Positions 16,965 through 25,352 of a stretch of 64,000 bases of DNA are shown piece by piece. The notes under the pieces are model-generated. The model was not told the origin of the DNA and made no database searches. It saw nothing but the letters and a program-made list of their open reading frames with translations. Source of the DNA: Spirochaetia bacterium (lineage in GTDB: Bacteria; Spirochaetota; Spirochaetia; Treponematales; Breznakiellaceae). Each line of letters opens with the position of its first letter. Position 1 is the stretch's first letter. The DNA lies in assembly GCA_026002025.1 (NCBI GenBank), contig BOAU01000001.1:21562-85561 (forward strand), read 5' to 3'. The translations under genes and the position numbers were made by a program.

Positions 16965-19325
16965 ATGAAGAAAAAATTATCGATTTTTAGCGCCCTTGCG
17001 CTTATTGGTTTGCTGCTTATGGCCGGCTGTTCTAATCTTTTAGAACAAGACCTGTCAGGCGGCAAAGATGAAAATATTCCCCTGGGAACCGGGTCCGTAC
17101 AGGTTCAGATTGGCGGCGCGGATACCGCGCGGAACCTTGCCCCTGCGACGCCTGGTTTTACTGAATATGAATTCAGTTTTACTGCAAGCGGCGCTTACCT
17201 CAACCCCGCAGACGGTACTTGGACTCCGCATCCAACTGAATTTTTGGTTACGTATAATACAATCGGCAATACAACCTTTGATCTGCCGCCGGACACTTAC
17301 AGCCTGGTTGTCACCGGCTTTACCGGTGCCCGGCCGGATCTCAAGCCGATTGCCAAAAACGTTCCGGTGACGGTAACGGTAGTCGAAGGCAAAAAGCAGA
17401 TCGTAAATGTCGTATTGAGCGAAAGCGCCGATCCGACCGCCAAGGGAACCTTTACCTATGACATAAAGTTCCCCCAAACTTTTACCGGCCTTTATTCTAC
17501 TAATGGCATTACCGGTAGCAGCAGCCCCTATTACAAGAGCGCAAAGCTCAGCCTGACACCCCAGGCCTCCTCCACCAATAAAGGTAACGTTTACATTGCC
17601 GACCTGCTGGATAAGGATGTAACAACCGAAGGCAGCAACTACAAGTACCTCAAGTCCATCGACCTGCCCTCCGGGCTGTACGAAATGGAGCTTGCGCTGG
17701 AAACCTGGGTCACCATTACCCCGGCCGGGGAGACTACCCCGCCCCAGCCCCAGAGAGTGTACCGCTTCGAATATGTGTATATTTTCCCCGGCCAGACAAC
17801 CAATGCGCCATACACATTTGCCCAGGTTGATTTTGATTCCTATGTGCATCTGGCGGTAAAGGCCAACATTTGGGGTACTCAGGCTGGTAATTATACCCCC
17901 GGTGATTTGTACATCAATTCCTATAACTGGGATGATAGTATCGGCGGCCAGAAAGCTGATACGGTAGTTATCCCCTACCAGACCTCCTGGGGCGGTTGGG
18001 ATGTTGTATTGCCCTCACGCTTCATAGCCCAGAATCTTACAACCATCGACTTCCGGTTTAAGGCGAATAAGACGACTGGCGGTAGTGGTTATCTCTACAG
18101 CCTTTGGCAGCGGTATACGATCCAGCCTGAACACTTGCAGGAAGATGTTATTCAGAATGGTGTCGGCGGTACCAGTGAACAGAATTATGTTTCCAGCAAG
18201 GTTCCCAATCTGTATATTTCCATCAACGAGATTTCTATTGAAAACGAACCCAACGGGAACATTTTTGCCGTAAGGAACGACAAAATCGCCAACATTCTGG
18301 CTAACTCCATCACCGATGGCGAGACCACAGACGCGGTTTACGGCGCCCCGGTCGAAGCCTATGTCCAGGTGGATCCGTACAGCGGATATATCAGCAATAC
18401 ACTTGGGTTCTATGAGACGTCCTTAGACAGCCCTGTTAATAATGGAAACGGTGGTTTTTATCTTAAGGATGTAGCTACCGGGAACTATGGCACTGGGCCT
18501 GGTGGGACTGTAAAACTGGACTCTGCGGTACTCAGACGAGGTACTAATGCTGCTATTGAACTGCTGCACACCTATGGTTTTGATACCTCCAACCAGGTCT
18601 ATAGCTTCAGCAATTCTATAACTGATTACGTCTATACTGTTAATGACAGCTCTATTTACAGTACTACGTATGAGGATTCCGAAATAAGGGCAGCAATCTA
18701 CACCTTACAGGGAACGGCAAGAATAGCAGGCGCTACCGGATCGCCTTATGCCTTGACCGATGTAACGGTTACTGGTCCTACTGGTACTGGTAGAGTCGCG
18801 ACGATTAATACCCCAACCACAATGGATTGGTCTACGACTGCACGTACTGACGAGAGAGTAGTCAATAGTGCGCTATCGGTTAGCATTAACCGGACGTGGA
18901 CTAGAGATGGTAGTTCGCACGGTGAACAAATAACGGAAAACCAAATCTCCAATCCCAATGTCACTGCCTTGGCGCAAAATAAGGCATCAAACACTTACCC
19001 GTCTAACACGCTCTACCGGATTACCCGCGGTGCAGTAGCAGGTGGTGGTGGGACTATTTTGATAAGTGCAAACAATGGCGGGAATTATGGTACTGCAGGT
19101 GACGTGTTCAAGTTTGCTGGCACTGGTAATGTATACATACAGGTAGTTCCAACCTCTCCAGGCACGTCATATTCCACCAGAACCATAACGGCTACCGGAA
19201 CATTCTCTACTAATTCTGGCTCCGCCTTCAACGGTTCAAGCGGTACCTTTGGGCCTTGGACTTTCAATCCAACAAGTTTGGGGGATGGTTATGTTATCAC
19301 TGTTAGTGGGAATTTAACCAACTAA
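16965..19325 (+). CDS. large surface lipoprotein (786 aa)
   Basis: AAAGGAG precedes the start, and the signal peptide ends in LLMAGC. The mature part is rich in Thr, Ser, Gly, Asn and Tyr with alternating beta-strand patterns and almost no cysteine, typical of secreted beta-rich surface proteins. About residues 35-150 have the look of a carboxypeptidase-regulatory or Ig-like fold (SVQVQIGG, then YSLVVTGFTGARP). The last 180 residues are Thr/Gly-rich. The function is unknown; cotranscription with the preceding lipoprotein suggests a shared surface structure. Confidence 0.75.
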   Translation: MKKKLSIFSALALIGLLLMAGCSNLLEQDLSGGKDENIPLGTGSVQVQIGGADTARNLAPATPGFTEYEFSFTASGAYLNPADGTWTPHPTEFLVTYNTIGNTTFDLPPDTYSLVVTGFTGARPDLKPIAKNVPVTVTVVEGKKQIVNVVLSESADPTAKGTFTYDIKFPQTFTGLYSTNGITGSSSPYYKSAKLSLTPQASSTNKGNVYIADLLDKDVTTEGSNYKYLKSIDLPSGLYEMELALETWVTITPAGETTPPQPQRVYRFEYVYIFPGQTTNAPYTFAQVDFDSYVHLAVKANIWGTQAGNYTPGDLYINSYNWDDSIGGQKADTVVIPYQTSWGGWDVVLPSRFIAQNLTTIDFRFKANKTTGGSGYLYSLWQRYTIQPEHLQEDVIQNGVGGTSEQNYVSSKVPNLYISINEISIENEPNGNIFAVRNDKIANILANSITDGETTDAVYGAPVEAYVQVDPYSGYISNTLGFYETSLDSPVNNGNGGFYLKDVATGNYGTGPGGTVKLDSAVLRRGTNAAIELLHTYGFDTSNQVYSFSNSITDYVYTVNDSSIYSTTYEDSEIRAAIYTLQGTARIAGATGSPYALTDVTVTGPTGTGRVATINTPTTMDWSTTARTDERVVNSALSVSINRTWTRDGSSHGEQITENQISNPNVTALAQNKASNTYPSNTLYRITRGAVAGGGGTILISANNGGNYGTAGDVFKFAGTGNVYIQVVPTSPGTSYSTRTITATGTFSTNSGSAFNGSSGTFGPWTFNPTSLGDGYVITVSGNLTN

Positions 19326-19396
19326 CCTAATCAGGGTCCTTCACCCCGTGTGAAAGACCCTGCCTGCGGGCCTTTGGTCCGTTTGGCAGAAAACCG

Positions 19397-19433
19397 GACC
19401 GTATCCGCTTCCGGGCGGGTACGGTCTTTTTTT
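19397..19433 (+). terminator. terminator of the lipoprotein operon
   Basis: GACCGTA and TACGGTC form the stem with additional GC pairs inside, followed by TTTTTTT. Confidence 0.85.
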
Positions 19434-19597
19434 AAACACGGACCCTCACGGACCTTCACGGACAAAGAAATTAATTAACCACGAACCACACGAACCACAC
19501 CAAAAAGATTATTTAGTTCGTGTTGTTTGTGTGGTTCGTGGTTAAATTCTTCATGGATCTTCATGTCCGTGAGGTCGGTGTGGTCCGTGGTTAAATT
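19434..19597. repeat. palindromic CCACGGAC / CCACGAACC element (compound copy)
   Basis: A CACGGACCCTCACGGAC stretch, then a perfect-looking palindrome from AATTAACCACGAACC to GGTTCGTGGTTAAATT (about 19471-19546), then a further GTCCGTGAGG...GTCCGTGGTTAAATT arm. It resembles at least two copies of the same element nested or joined. Confidence 0.8.
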
Positions 19598-19653
19598 CTT
19601 AATGCAGTTGCCCTATCCCCATTCTTCCAGTATATTGAAATCAGGAGGGAGCA

Positions 19654-20259
19654 ATGGCAACGCAGCAAACAGACCCCGTATATGAGACCGGAGTGACCTT
19701 TGAAAAAGTCTGGGCCTTATTTCAGGAGATAGGCCGGAAACAGGAAGAAAATGCCCGACAAATAAAAGAGACCGACCGGCAAATGAAAGAGACTGATCGG
19801 CAAATGAAAGAGACCGATAAAAGGGTAGGGGCTCTCACCAACCGGCTTGGAGAAATTTCCGAACACATGATCGTTCCGAACTTGGTAAGCAGTTTCAAGG
19901 CACTGGGTTATACCTTTGAAAAATTTAGTCCGAATACGAAAATTGAGGACTTTGAACACGACCTATTCGCCGAAGCCGATGCGTTTCTGGAAAACGGTGA
20001 CAGCGTAATGGTGGTGGAAATAAAGACAAAACTTAAAACCGAGGACATAGACGACCACGTGAACCGCATGGAGAAGTTCCGGGCCCACGCAGATTTCCAT
20101 AAGGATAAGCGGAAATACTACGGAGCCATTGCGGGCATCCTGATGAGCGAAAGTGAAAAGACCTATGCGCTGAAAAAAGGCTTTTATGTACTGGAGCCGG
20201 TAGGGGAAACCTTTACCATTACCACACCGGAAGGCCCCGGCGGGCCGAAAGCGTGGTAA
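19654..20259 (+). CDS. coiled-coil PD-(D/E)XK nuclease-like protein, copy 1
   Basis: A 201-residue protein with a CAGGAGG site. The N-terminal third is a coiled coil with three or more tandem 7-residue heptads of the type QMKETDR (about 36-56). The C-terminal part has AEADAFLENGDSVMVVEIKTK (about 109-129), with the Asp and Glu-x-Lys expected in a PD-(D/E)XK core. Similar proteins are often labelled DUF3782 or Holliday-resolvase-like. A near-identical paralogue lies at 21237. GTAAACGTCAAAAGC, identical to the IS66 end seen later, overlaps its stop codon. Confidence 0.7.
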   Translation: MATQQTDPVYETGVTFEKVWALFQEIGRKQEENARQIKETDRQMKETDRQMKETDKRVGALTNRLGEISEHMIVPNLVSSFKALGYTFEKFSPNTKIEDFEHDLFAEADAFLENGDSVMVVEIKTKLKTEDIDDHVNRMEKFRAHADFHKDKRKYYGAIAGILMSESEKTYALKKGFYVLEPVGETFTITTPEGPGGPKAW

Positions 20260-20279
20260 ACGTCAAAAGCCTCTTAACG

Positions 20280-20420
20280 AAACCACGGACCACACGGACC
20301 CTCACGGACAAAAGAGGAAATTAATTAACCACAAGCCGCCTACTGGCGGCACCACACAAACCCTCACGGACGGAAGAGATAGGAGAGCAGGTGTCTGTGT
20401 AGAAGAGCCTGTGGTTTCTC
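20280..20420. repeat. palindromic element copy with internal GCCGCC/GGCGGC hairpin
   Basis: CCACGGACCACACGG, then AATTAACCACAAGCCGCC and a GGCGGC-containing hairpin, then GGACGGAAGAGATAGG. It is incomplete at the right end. The remaining bases up to 20492 hold no gene. Confidence 0.7.
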
Positions 20421-20492
20421 TTCTTCGTTTAAAAAGGTAATACCAGAGTCGGAACAGAGCCGTTCCGGTTTTTTTGCAAAAAGGAGATGCTG

Positions 20493-20771
20493 TTATTTTT
20501 TGAACAGATCGGAATGGGTTCCGGTGCGGTAAAACAAAATCGTTCGCTCTACCGGGTATATCCGGTAGATAAGCACCCAATCGCCCTGTATGTGACATTC
20601 ACGGTAATTGTTATAATTACCGCGCAACGGGTGGTCAAGACGCTCCGGAGGCAGAGATCGTTCGTTGATAAGCAAATCCATGACTGCCGCTAGCTTACCC
20701 ATATCCCTTCCCCGTTTTTCCGCCAAGGCAAATTCTTTTTTGAACATTGTACCGAGTTTGACATCAAGCAC
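20493..20771 (-). CDS. YafQ/RelE-family toxin
   Basis: A 92-residue protein starting at a GTG 2 bases after the antitoxin stop. The pattern KKEFALAEKRGRDMGKLAAVMDLL and then HPLRGNYNNYRECHI, with the final LIYRIYPVERTILFYRTGTHSDLF, is the YafQ layout, including the catalytic-type His near the end. YafQ toxins are ribosome-dependent mRNA endonucleases. Confidence 0.85.
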   Translation of the reverse strand: MLDVKLGTMFKKEFALAEKRGRDMGKLAAVMDLLINERSLPPERLDHPLRGNYNNYRECHIQGDWVLIYRIYPVERTILFYRTGTHSDLFKK

Positions 20772-20773
20772 GA

Positions 20774-21058
20774 CTAGCTCCGCAGTTCCGCCAGCACTTC
20801 CTCAAGAGAATGGAAGGTCGGAGAGGGAATTTCACCTCTCATCATGGCTTCTCCTTCCTCAAAGGCGGCGATAGTTTTCTCATTGGGTTCCTTGTAGATG
20901 GCGCAGAGGGAGCATCCGTCTTTGGGGCACGGCTCCGCGGCCTCCGCCGGATCGGGGAATCGAATAATCACTTGCATCCTCCCTACCGGAATTTCGCGGG
21001 GCACATCAATCGTCAGCCGGTGGCTGGCGGGTATTTCAACAGTTTGTTCTATGGTCAT
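20774..21058 (-). CDS. antitoxin partner of the YafQ-like toxin
   Basis: A 94-residue acidic protein immediately upstream of the toxin on the same strand. The N-terminal strand (QTVEIPASHRLTIDVPREIP) looks like a small beta/AbrB-type or DUF-type DNA-binding segment, while the C-terminal FHSLEEVLAELRS helix is the probable toxin-binding tail. A CPKDGCSLC pair of cysteines near residue 45 is unusual for an antitoxin. Confidence 0.7.
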   Translation of the reverse strand: MTIEQTVEIPASHRLTIDVPREIPVGRMQVIIRFPDPAEAAEPCPKDGCSLCAIYKEPNEKTIAAFEEGEAMMRGEIPSPTFHSLEEVLAELRS

Positions 21059-21236
21059 GTTTTAAATATAGTATGAAAAAGGTGGAGTGTGAAGGGGGGA
21101 CGGCAAAATCGGTATGCGCAGATAAAGCGCTTCCCCACTACAGAGCAGGACCCCCGATTATACATCTGCGTGCCCGTGGGGAGGCACGGTTGCAGGGGGT
21201 CCTGGACTTCCAGTATATTGTATTCAGGAGGGAGCA

Positions 21237-21821
21237 ATGGCAACGCAGCAAACAGACCCTGTATATGAGACCGGAGTGACCTTTGAAAAAGTCTGGGCCT
21301 TATTTCAGGAGATAGGCCGGAAACAGGAAGAAAATGCCCGGCAAATGAAAGAGACTGATCGGCAAATGAAAGAGACCGATAAAAGGGTAGGGGCTCTCAC
21401 CAACCGGCTTGGAGAAATTTCCGAACACATGATTGTTCCAAATCTGGTAAGCAGTTTCAAGGCACTGGGTTATACCTTTGAAAAATTTAGTCCGAATACG
21501 AAAATTGAGGACTTTGAACACGACCTATTCGCCGAGGCTGACGCGTTTCTGGAAAATGGGGACAGCGTAATGGTGGTGGAAATAAAGACAAAACTTAAAA
21601 CCGAGGACATAGACGACCACGTGAACCGCATGGAGAAGTTCCGAGCCCACGCAGATTTCCATAAGGATAAGCGGAAATACTACGGGGCCATAGCGGGCAT
21701 CCTGATGAGCGAAAGTGAAAAGGCCTATGCGCTGAAAAAAGGCTTTTATGTACTGGAGCCGGTAGGGGAAACCTTTACGATCACCACACCGAAAGGCCCC
21801 GGCGGGCCTAAGGCGTGGTAA
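21237..21821 (+). CDS. coiled-coil PD-(D/E)XK nuclease-like protein, copy 2
   Basis: A 194-residue near-duplicate of the gene at 19654, with the same ATG context (TCAGGAGGGAGCA). It is 7 residues shorter because one QMKETDR heptad is missing. The few remaining differences are mostly silent, so the copies are recent. The duplicated unit extends from about 30 bases upstream of the start to the palindromic repeat after the stop. Confidence 0.7.
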   Translation: MATQQTDPVYETGVTFEKVWALFQEIGRKQEENARQMKETDRQMKETDKRVGALTNRLGEISEHMIVPNLVSSFKALGYTFEKFSPNTKIEDFEHDLFAEADAFLENGDSVMVVEIKTKLKTEDIDDHVNRMEKFRAHADFHKDKRKYYGAIAGILMSESEKAYALKKGFYVLEPVGETFTITTPKGPGGPKAW

Positions 21822-21841
21822 ATGTCAAAGGCCTCTTAACG

Positions 21842-21958
21842 AAACCACGGACCACACGGACCCTCACGGACAAAAGAGGAAATGAAATTAATTAACCACG
21901 AACCACACCAAAAGGATAATTTAGTCCGTGCTGTCCGTGTGGTCCGTGGTTAAATTCT
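21842..21958. repeat. palindromic element copy
   Basis: CCACGGACCACACGGACC to GGTCCGTGGTTAAATTC, with AATTAACCACGAACC in the middle. It abuts the left end of the IS66 remnant at 21970. Confidence 0.8.
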
Positions 21959-21969
21959 TCGTAAACGTC

Positions 21970-22328
21970 GTAAACGTCAAAAGCGACCCACCTTATAAAA
22001 AAACAGTCACGGCCCTAAACTTCCGGGAATCAAACTTTTCGGAGGCGAAAATGAAGCGTTACAGCGAAGTCGAACCATCAGACCTTCGGTCTGCGGTTCG
22101 CGAGAAGCGGATGTGGGTGGAGGACTGGAAAGAAAGCGGAAAGAGCCGGTACACCTACGCAAAAAGGAACGGCCTGAACCCGGCAACCTTAAATAACTGG
22201 GTGAGAGAAGCCGAGGGGCCCCAGGATAAGGCAAAGATCTACATCCGGCCCGGACACACGGACATGAGGAAGGCGGTCAATGGGCTGACCTTACTGGTGA
22301 AAGAAAAGTGGTCGCTTTTGACGTTTAC
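21970..22328 (+). mobile_element. miniature IS66 derivative 1
   Basis: A 359-bp element bounded by GTAAACGTCAAAAGC and its inverted copy GCTTTTGACGTTTAC. Inside, an ATG at 22051 (GGAGG site) opens a fusion of the IS66 TnpA N-terminus (MKRYSEVEPSDLRS, with the helix-turn-helix KSRYTYAKRNGLNPATLNNW) joined in frame to the TnpB N-terminus (KIYIRPGHTDMRKAVNG). The rest of tnpB and all of tnpC are deleted. The frame runs out at 22389 in the adjacent repeat. Confidence 0.85.
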
Positions 22329-22333
22329 GCACG

Positions 22334-22389
22334 GACTCGCAGTTCCCTGTCTTTTTTTGTCCGTGAGGGTCCGTGTGGTCCGTGGTTAA
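22334..22389. repeat. right-hand arm of the palindromic element
   Basis: GTCCGTGAGGGTCCGTGTGG followed by TCCGTGGTTAATTATT. The left arm of this copy is on the other side of the IS66 derivative (21842-21958), so the miniature IS66 probably landed inside or beside a palindromic element. Confidence 0.7.
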
Positions 22390-22444
22390 TTATTCTTCGT
22401 AAAGGCTAAAGAAATGGAAAATTAAACTTTTTCCAAAAAAATAC

Positions 22445-22478
22445 TTGACTTTTATTTATAATATATTCATACTATAAC
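22445..22478 (+). promoter_or_regulatory. promoter of the AT-rich three-gene operon
   Basis: TTGACT at 22445-22450 with CATACT at 22468-22473 (spacing 17), or TATAAC at 22473-22478. The ATG at 22485 has no Shine-Dalgarno site, so the first gene may be leaderless. Confidence 0.5.
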
Positions 22479-22484
22479 ATAAGT

Positions 22485-22967
22485 ATGGCAGTAAAGGAAA
22501 TATTTCGCGAAACTCCAGACAAAGGGAAGCAGATCTCTAAAGATCGTAAATTTCTATGGTCTGAACTCTGGGACTATCTCCTTTATTGGGGATACGGGCT
22601 TCTTTTATCCTTGATTCCTTTGGTCATTTCAAGTATTATTTCAGTGTATTCTTTGAAAAAAGGAGATTTTTTTGATTATTTTTTCATGGATCATGAACTT
22701 TTATACGTCTGTGTAACATTATCGACTCTTGTTATTACGGCTGCTAAGGGAAATGAGAAAGTATTCAAACCTTTTCGTATGCTGAGTACGCTTATTGTCA
22801 TAGTTAGTACCGCGTTTTATATGATTTTTAAATTCACAAAATTTTTACCATCAACGTTTTTGAGTTCCCTTAACAGATGTCTCTTGGCAAGTGTCGTTAT
22901 TATGAATATACTGGTCTATATTTTCCTTTGCAAAATAGATAAACCATCAAACAGAGTTGGTGCTTAA
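22485..22967 (+). CDS. four-helix membrane protein of unknown function (gene A of island operon)
   Basis: A 160-residue protein with a charged 28-residue N-terminus (KEIFRETPDKGKQISKDRK) and four hydrophobic segments at about 31-53, 68-86, 97-117 and 127-149. No family is recognised. Its base composition is far more AT-rich than the flanking genes, and it lies between two IS66 derivatives, so it was probably acquired. The stop is 2 bases before the next gene. Confidence 0.65.
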   Translation: MAVKEIFRETPDKGKQISKDRKFLWSELWDYLLYWGYGLLLSLIPLVISSIISVYSLKKGDFFDYFFMDHELLYVCVTLSTLVITAAKGNEKVFKPFRMLSTLIVIVSTAFYMIFKFTKFLPSTFLSSLNRCLLASVVIMNILVYIFLCKIDKPSNRVGA

Positions 22968-22969
22968 TT

Positions 22970-23278
22970 ATGACAACAGTTATCTATGTTTTCTTTTCCT
23001 GTGTAGTATTGACTTTTGCAATTCTGCTTTATGTACAATACTATAATTATAAAAAAACGTTTAAAGAAATCAATATGGATAAAATGCAGAATTCAGGGAA
23101 CGAGCTGAATTATTCCATAATACAACTTGTTCGGAGTAATACTGTTTTACATCATATTTTAAAAAATAATTCTTCAAGGCATGATGATAAAAGTTATTTA
23201 TCATCCTTTAAAAGGTTCCTTGATCCTACAAATGTTGAATCAATAAAAAGAATAAAAGGGAATAAGCCAAATGTATGA
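22970..23278 (+). CDS. small single-pass membrane protein (gene B of island operon)
   Basis: A 102-residue protein with one N-terminal membrane segment (residues 4-25, VIYVFFSCVVLTFAILLYVQYY) and a soluble, polar tail of about 75 residues. No family is recognised. It overlaps gene C by 8 bases. The layout of an anchored small protein between a polytopic membrane protein and a soluble protein suggests a membrane-bound complex. Confidence 0.6.
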   Translation: MTTVIYVFFSCVVLTFAILLYVQYYNYKKTFKEINMDKMQNSGNELNYSIIQLVRSNTVLHHILKNNSSRHDDKSYLSSFKRFLDPTNVESIKRIKGNKPNV

Positions 23279-23822
23279 TGTTGAGATATTTTCTGAATTT
23301 ATTGGCTATGAAGGCTTAGTAGATGAATTTGGTGAGAAGAAAATTCAAGAAAGGTATGAAGCGTTATTTCAATGTCTTCAAGACTTTATTAAAAAATTTA
23401 ATTATGAAGAAAATGTTCGTATTGATAAATTAATACTGACCAATGTTTTATTTGATTATTTTGCCGATATATCAAGATTGAAAGCCTTTCATAAAATTGA
23501 AAATGTAAATGAAATAAAAATACTCTCATATGAAATTTTTTGGCTTCTGCGGAGAAAACCATTGCAGTTATTGAACTCTGGTAAGGATGTTGTATATGTA
23601 AATGAACAATTTGCATTTTGTCAAATACTTCATTTTCTAAATGATAATGATAATAAAAATGTATTGCTAATTGAAGATAAAAATAAAGAATTAGGGTTTT
23701 ATATGGATACATTATATTACTATTTAAAATATAGATTTCTCGATCCTCAGGCAATAGAATTTTTTATTGTCTCTTTTTTAGGTGGACAAAAATATCAGGA
23801 GTTACTTGAAAAAAATAAATAG
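23271..23822 (+). CDS. soluble helical protein of unknown function (gene C of island operon)
   Basis: A 183-residue protein, acidic and helical, rich in Phe, Tyr, Asn and Lys, with no membrane segment. I recognise no catalytic motif. It ends 34 bases before the second IS66 derivative. Its AT content matches genes A and B. It could be a sensor or effector subunit of a defence-like or conflict module, but that is inference from context only. Confidence 0.6.
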   Translation: MYDVEIFSEFIGYEGLVDEFGEKKIQERYEALFQCLQDFIKKFNYEENVRIDKLILTNVLFDYFADISRLKAFHKIENVNEIKILSYEIFWLLRRKPLQLLNSGKDVVYVNEQFAFCQILHFLNDNDNKNVLLIEDKNKELGFYMDTLYYYLKYRFLDPQAIEFFIVSFLGGQKYQELLEKNK

Positions 23823-23855
23823 CAAATTTTATCCAAAGACAAACTTCGCATAACG

Positions 23856-24296
23856 GTAAACGTCAAAAGCACCCCACCTTATAAAAAAACAGTCACGGCC
23901 CTAAACTTCCGGGAATCAAACTTTTCGGAGGCGAAAATGAAGCGTTACAGCGAAGTCGAACCATCAGACCTTCGGTCTGTGGTTCGCGAGAAGCGGATGG
24001 CGGATCGGTGATGCAGATGGATGAAACCCCCATGGTGCGAACCTTTGGTTCGCGTGATTCCCTTTCTTGAGGAGTTCCTTGAAGAACGGATCCTGAAATG
24101 CACACCAATAATAACAAGTTTTCATACGTGGCTTGAAAAACAATCGGAAGAAGTATTGCCCAGCTCTGCCTTAGGAGCAGCGATCAAATACACGCTCAAC
24201 CGATGGCCCACCCTGGCCCCCGGCGACGATTGGGGGCAACTGCTGCCCTGGAACCTGACTCTCTGATTTTTCGGGAGTGGTCGCTTTTGACGTTTA
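23856..24296 (+). mobile_element. miniature IS66 derivative 2
   Basis: A 441-bp element with the same GTAAACGTCAAAAGC ends and the same orientation as copy 1. It keeps the tnpA start (ATG 23937, stop 24011), then a tnpC piece with the catalytic-site context MQMDETPMV (from about 24011), then the TnpC C-terminus (FHTWLEKQSEEVLPSS, ALGAAIKYTLNRWP) in another frame. All genes are broken. It differs from copy 1 in what was deleted, so the two arose separately from similar parents. Confidence 0.85.
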
Positions 24297-24464
24297 CCAC
24301 GGACCACACGGACCCTCACGGACAAAAGAGGAAATGAAATTAATTAACCACAAGCCGCCTACTGGTGGCACCACACAAACCCCACGAACAGACAGAAAAA
24401 AAGATGATAAAAGTTCGTGTTGTTGGTGTGGTTCGTGGTTAAATTCTTAGTTTTGGAATTGGCT
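24297..24464. repeat. palindromic element copy with intact right end
   Basis: It starts exactly at the IS66 right end (CCACGGACCACACGG), contains the CCGCCTACTGGTGGC hairpin, and ends in GTGGTTCGTGGTTAAATTC then TTTTGGAATTGGCTCA, the terminal sequence shared with the copies at 32.2 and 63 kb. The next 115 bases hold an imperfect inverted repeat rich in AAGGCG/CGCCTT and no gene. Confidence 0.8.
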
Positions 24465-24579
24465 CAAGGATTAAAAAATTATAACCGCAAAGGCGCCGAA
24501 GGCGACAAAGGGGAAGAAGGAATGGAGTTCGGTCCATCACACACCTTTTTCGCCTTCGCGGCGGCTTTGTCGTGCACCA

Positions 24580-25140
24580 TCACCATTCGTGCGGATAATA
24601 CGCGCCTCCAGGCTCCGTGATATTGAATGTGTCGCCGGACGGCTCAACCACATAAAAGCCCTTTTTTAGGGCATAGGTTTTCGCACTATCACCGAAAACC
24701 ACCCCTGCGATAGCGCCCAGATATTTCCGTTTATCATCATGTAAATCCGCATGTCTGCGCAGTTTTTCCATGCGCTCAATATGGTCGTTAATATCGTCAA
24801 CAGTGGGCTTGCTCTTAATATCAATGGCCATTTCTATATCATCATTTTTCAGAACAGCGTCAACCGAGAAAGATAGGTCATGTTTCGGACTGGTTATTGT
24901 GACCTCCTCGGCTGATTGGGTAAAGATAAAGCCCATCTTTTCAAATTCCGTCATCAAATTGGGAATTATCATGTAATCATCCATTTCACCAAAACGTTTA
25001 CGGAGCAAATCATCAAGCCATTTGTTGGCCCTTTTCTTCTGCCTCTCGATTCTTTCCTGTCTTCGGGCAGTCTCCCGCAGTATAACACTATTTTCATCTA
25101 CAGCGGCTTTCCACTCCGGTATCGCCTGTATTGTTTCCAT
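24580..25140 (-). CDS. coiled-coil PD-(D/E)XK nuclease-like protein, diverged copy 3
   Basis: A 186-residue protein with the same architecture as the genes at 19654 and 21237: a helical basic N-terminus (RQERIERQKKRANKW), then FSVDAVLKNDDIEMAIDIKSK (about 93-113), in which the second acidic residue is Asp rather than Glu, and the shared DDINDHIERMEKLRRHADLHDDKRKYLGAIAG block (about 117-148). It lacks the QMKETDR heptads and is more diverged in sequence, so it is an older relative. It lies between two palindromic element copies. Confidence 0.7.
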   Translation of the reverse strand: METIQAIPEWKAAVDENSVILRETARRQERIERQKKRANKWLDDLLRKRFGEMDDYMIIPNLMTEFEKMGFIFTQSAEEVTITSPKHDLSFSVDAVLKNDDIEMAIDIKSKPTVDDINDHIERMEKLRRHADLHDDKRKYLGAIAGVVFGDSAKTYALKKGFYVVEPSGDTFNITEPGGAYYPHEW

Positions 25141-25197
25141 ATTTTACCTCTGCCATAAGTGTAGGTCCCTCCGGGCCGTTTGTCGATAGGGTTCAAG

Positions 25198-25285
25198 ATT
25201 AACCACTTTTCCACCTAAAGAGTGGAAAAGATAGGAAAGCAGGAGTCTGTGCTGTCCGTGAGGGTCCGTGTGGTCCGTGGTTAAA
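25198..25285. repeat. palindromic element copy with CTTTTCCAC hairpin
   Basis: TTAACCACTTTTCCACC, then AGAGTGGAAAAG (a hairpin), then GTCCGTGAGGGTCCGTGTGG and TCCGTGGTTAAATAAAG. The same internal hairpin occurs in the intact copy at 63749. Confidence 0.75.
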
Positions 25286-25317
25286 TAAAGAATTCCTGGC
25301 TTTAAGTAAACCAACTC

Positions 25318-25347
25318 TTGCCATCTGCTCCCCCCTTATTCTACAAT
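25318..25347 (+). promoter_or_regulatory. promoter of the hprK operon, probably leaderless
   Basis: TTGCCA at 25318-25323 and TACAAT at 25342-25347, spacing 18. Only 5 bases separate the -10 hexamer from the hprK ATG, and there is no Shine-Dalgarno site. Confidence 0.6.
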
Positions 25348-25352
25348 AACGC

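Noticed and set aside
21928..22050. Extended N-terminus of the IS66 fusion frame
   Set aside because: The upstream part translates the palindromic repeat and the IS end; the tnpA start with a GGAGG site is at 22051.
19434..25285. Possible CRISPR array, because short repeats recur
   Set aside because: The repeats are palindromic, irregularly spaced and of unequal length, with no unique spacers of constant size and no cas genes.
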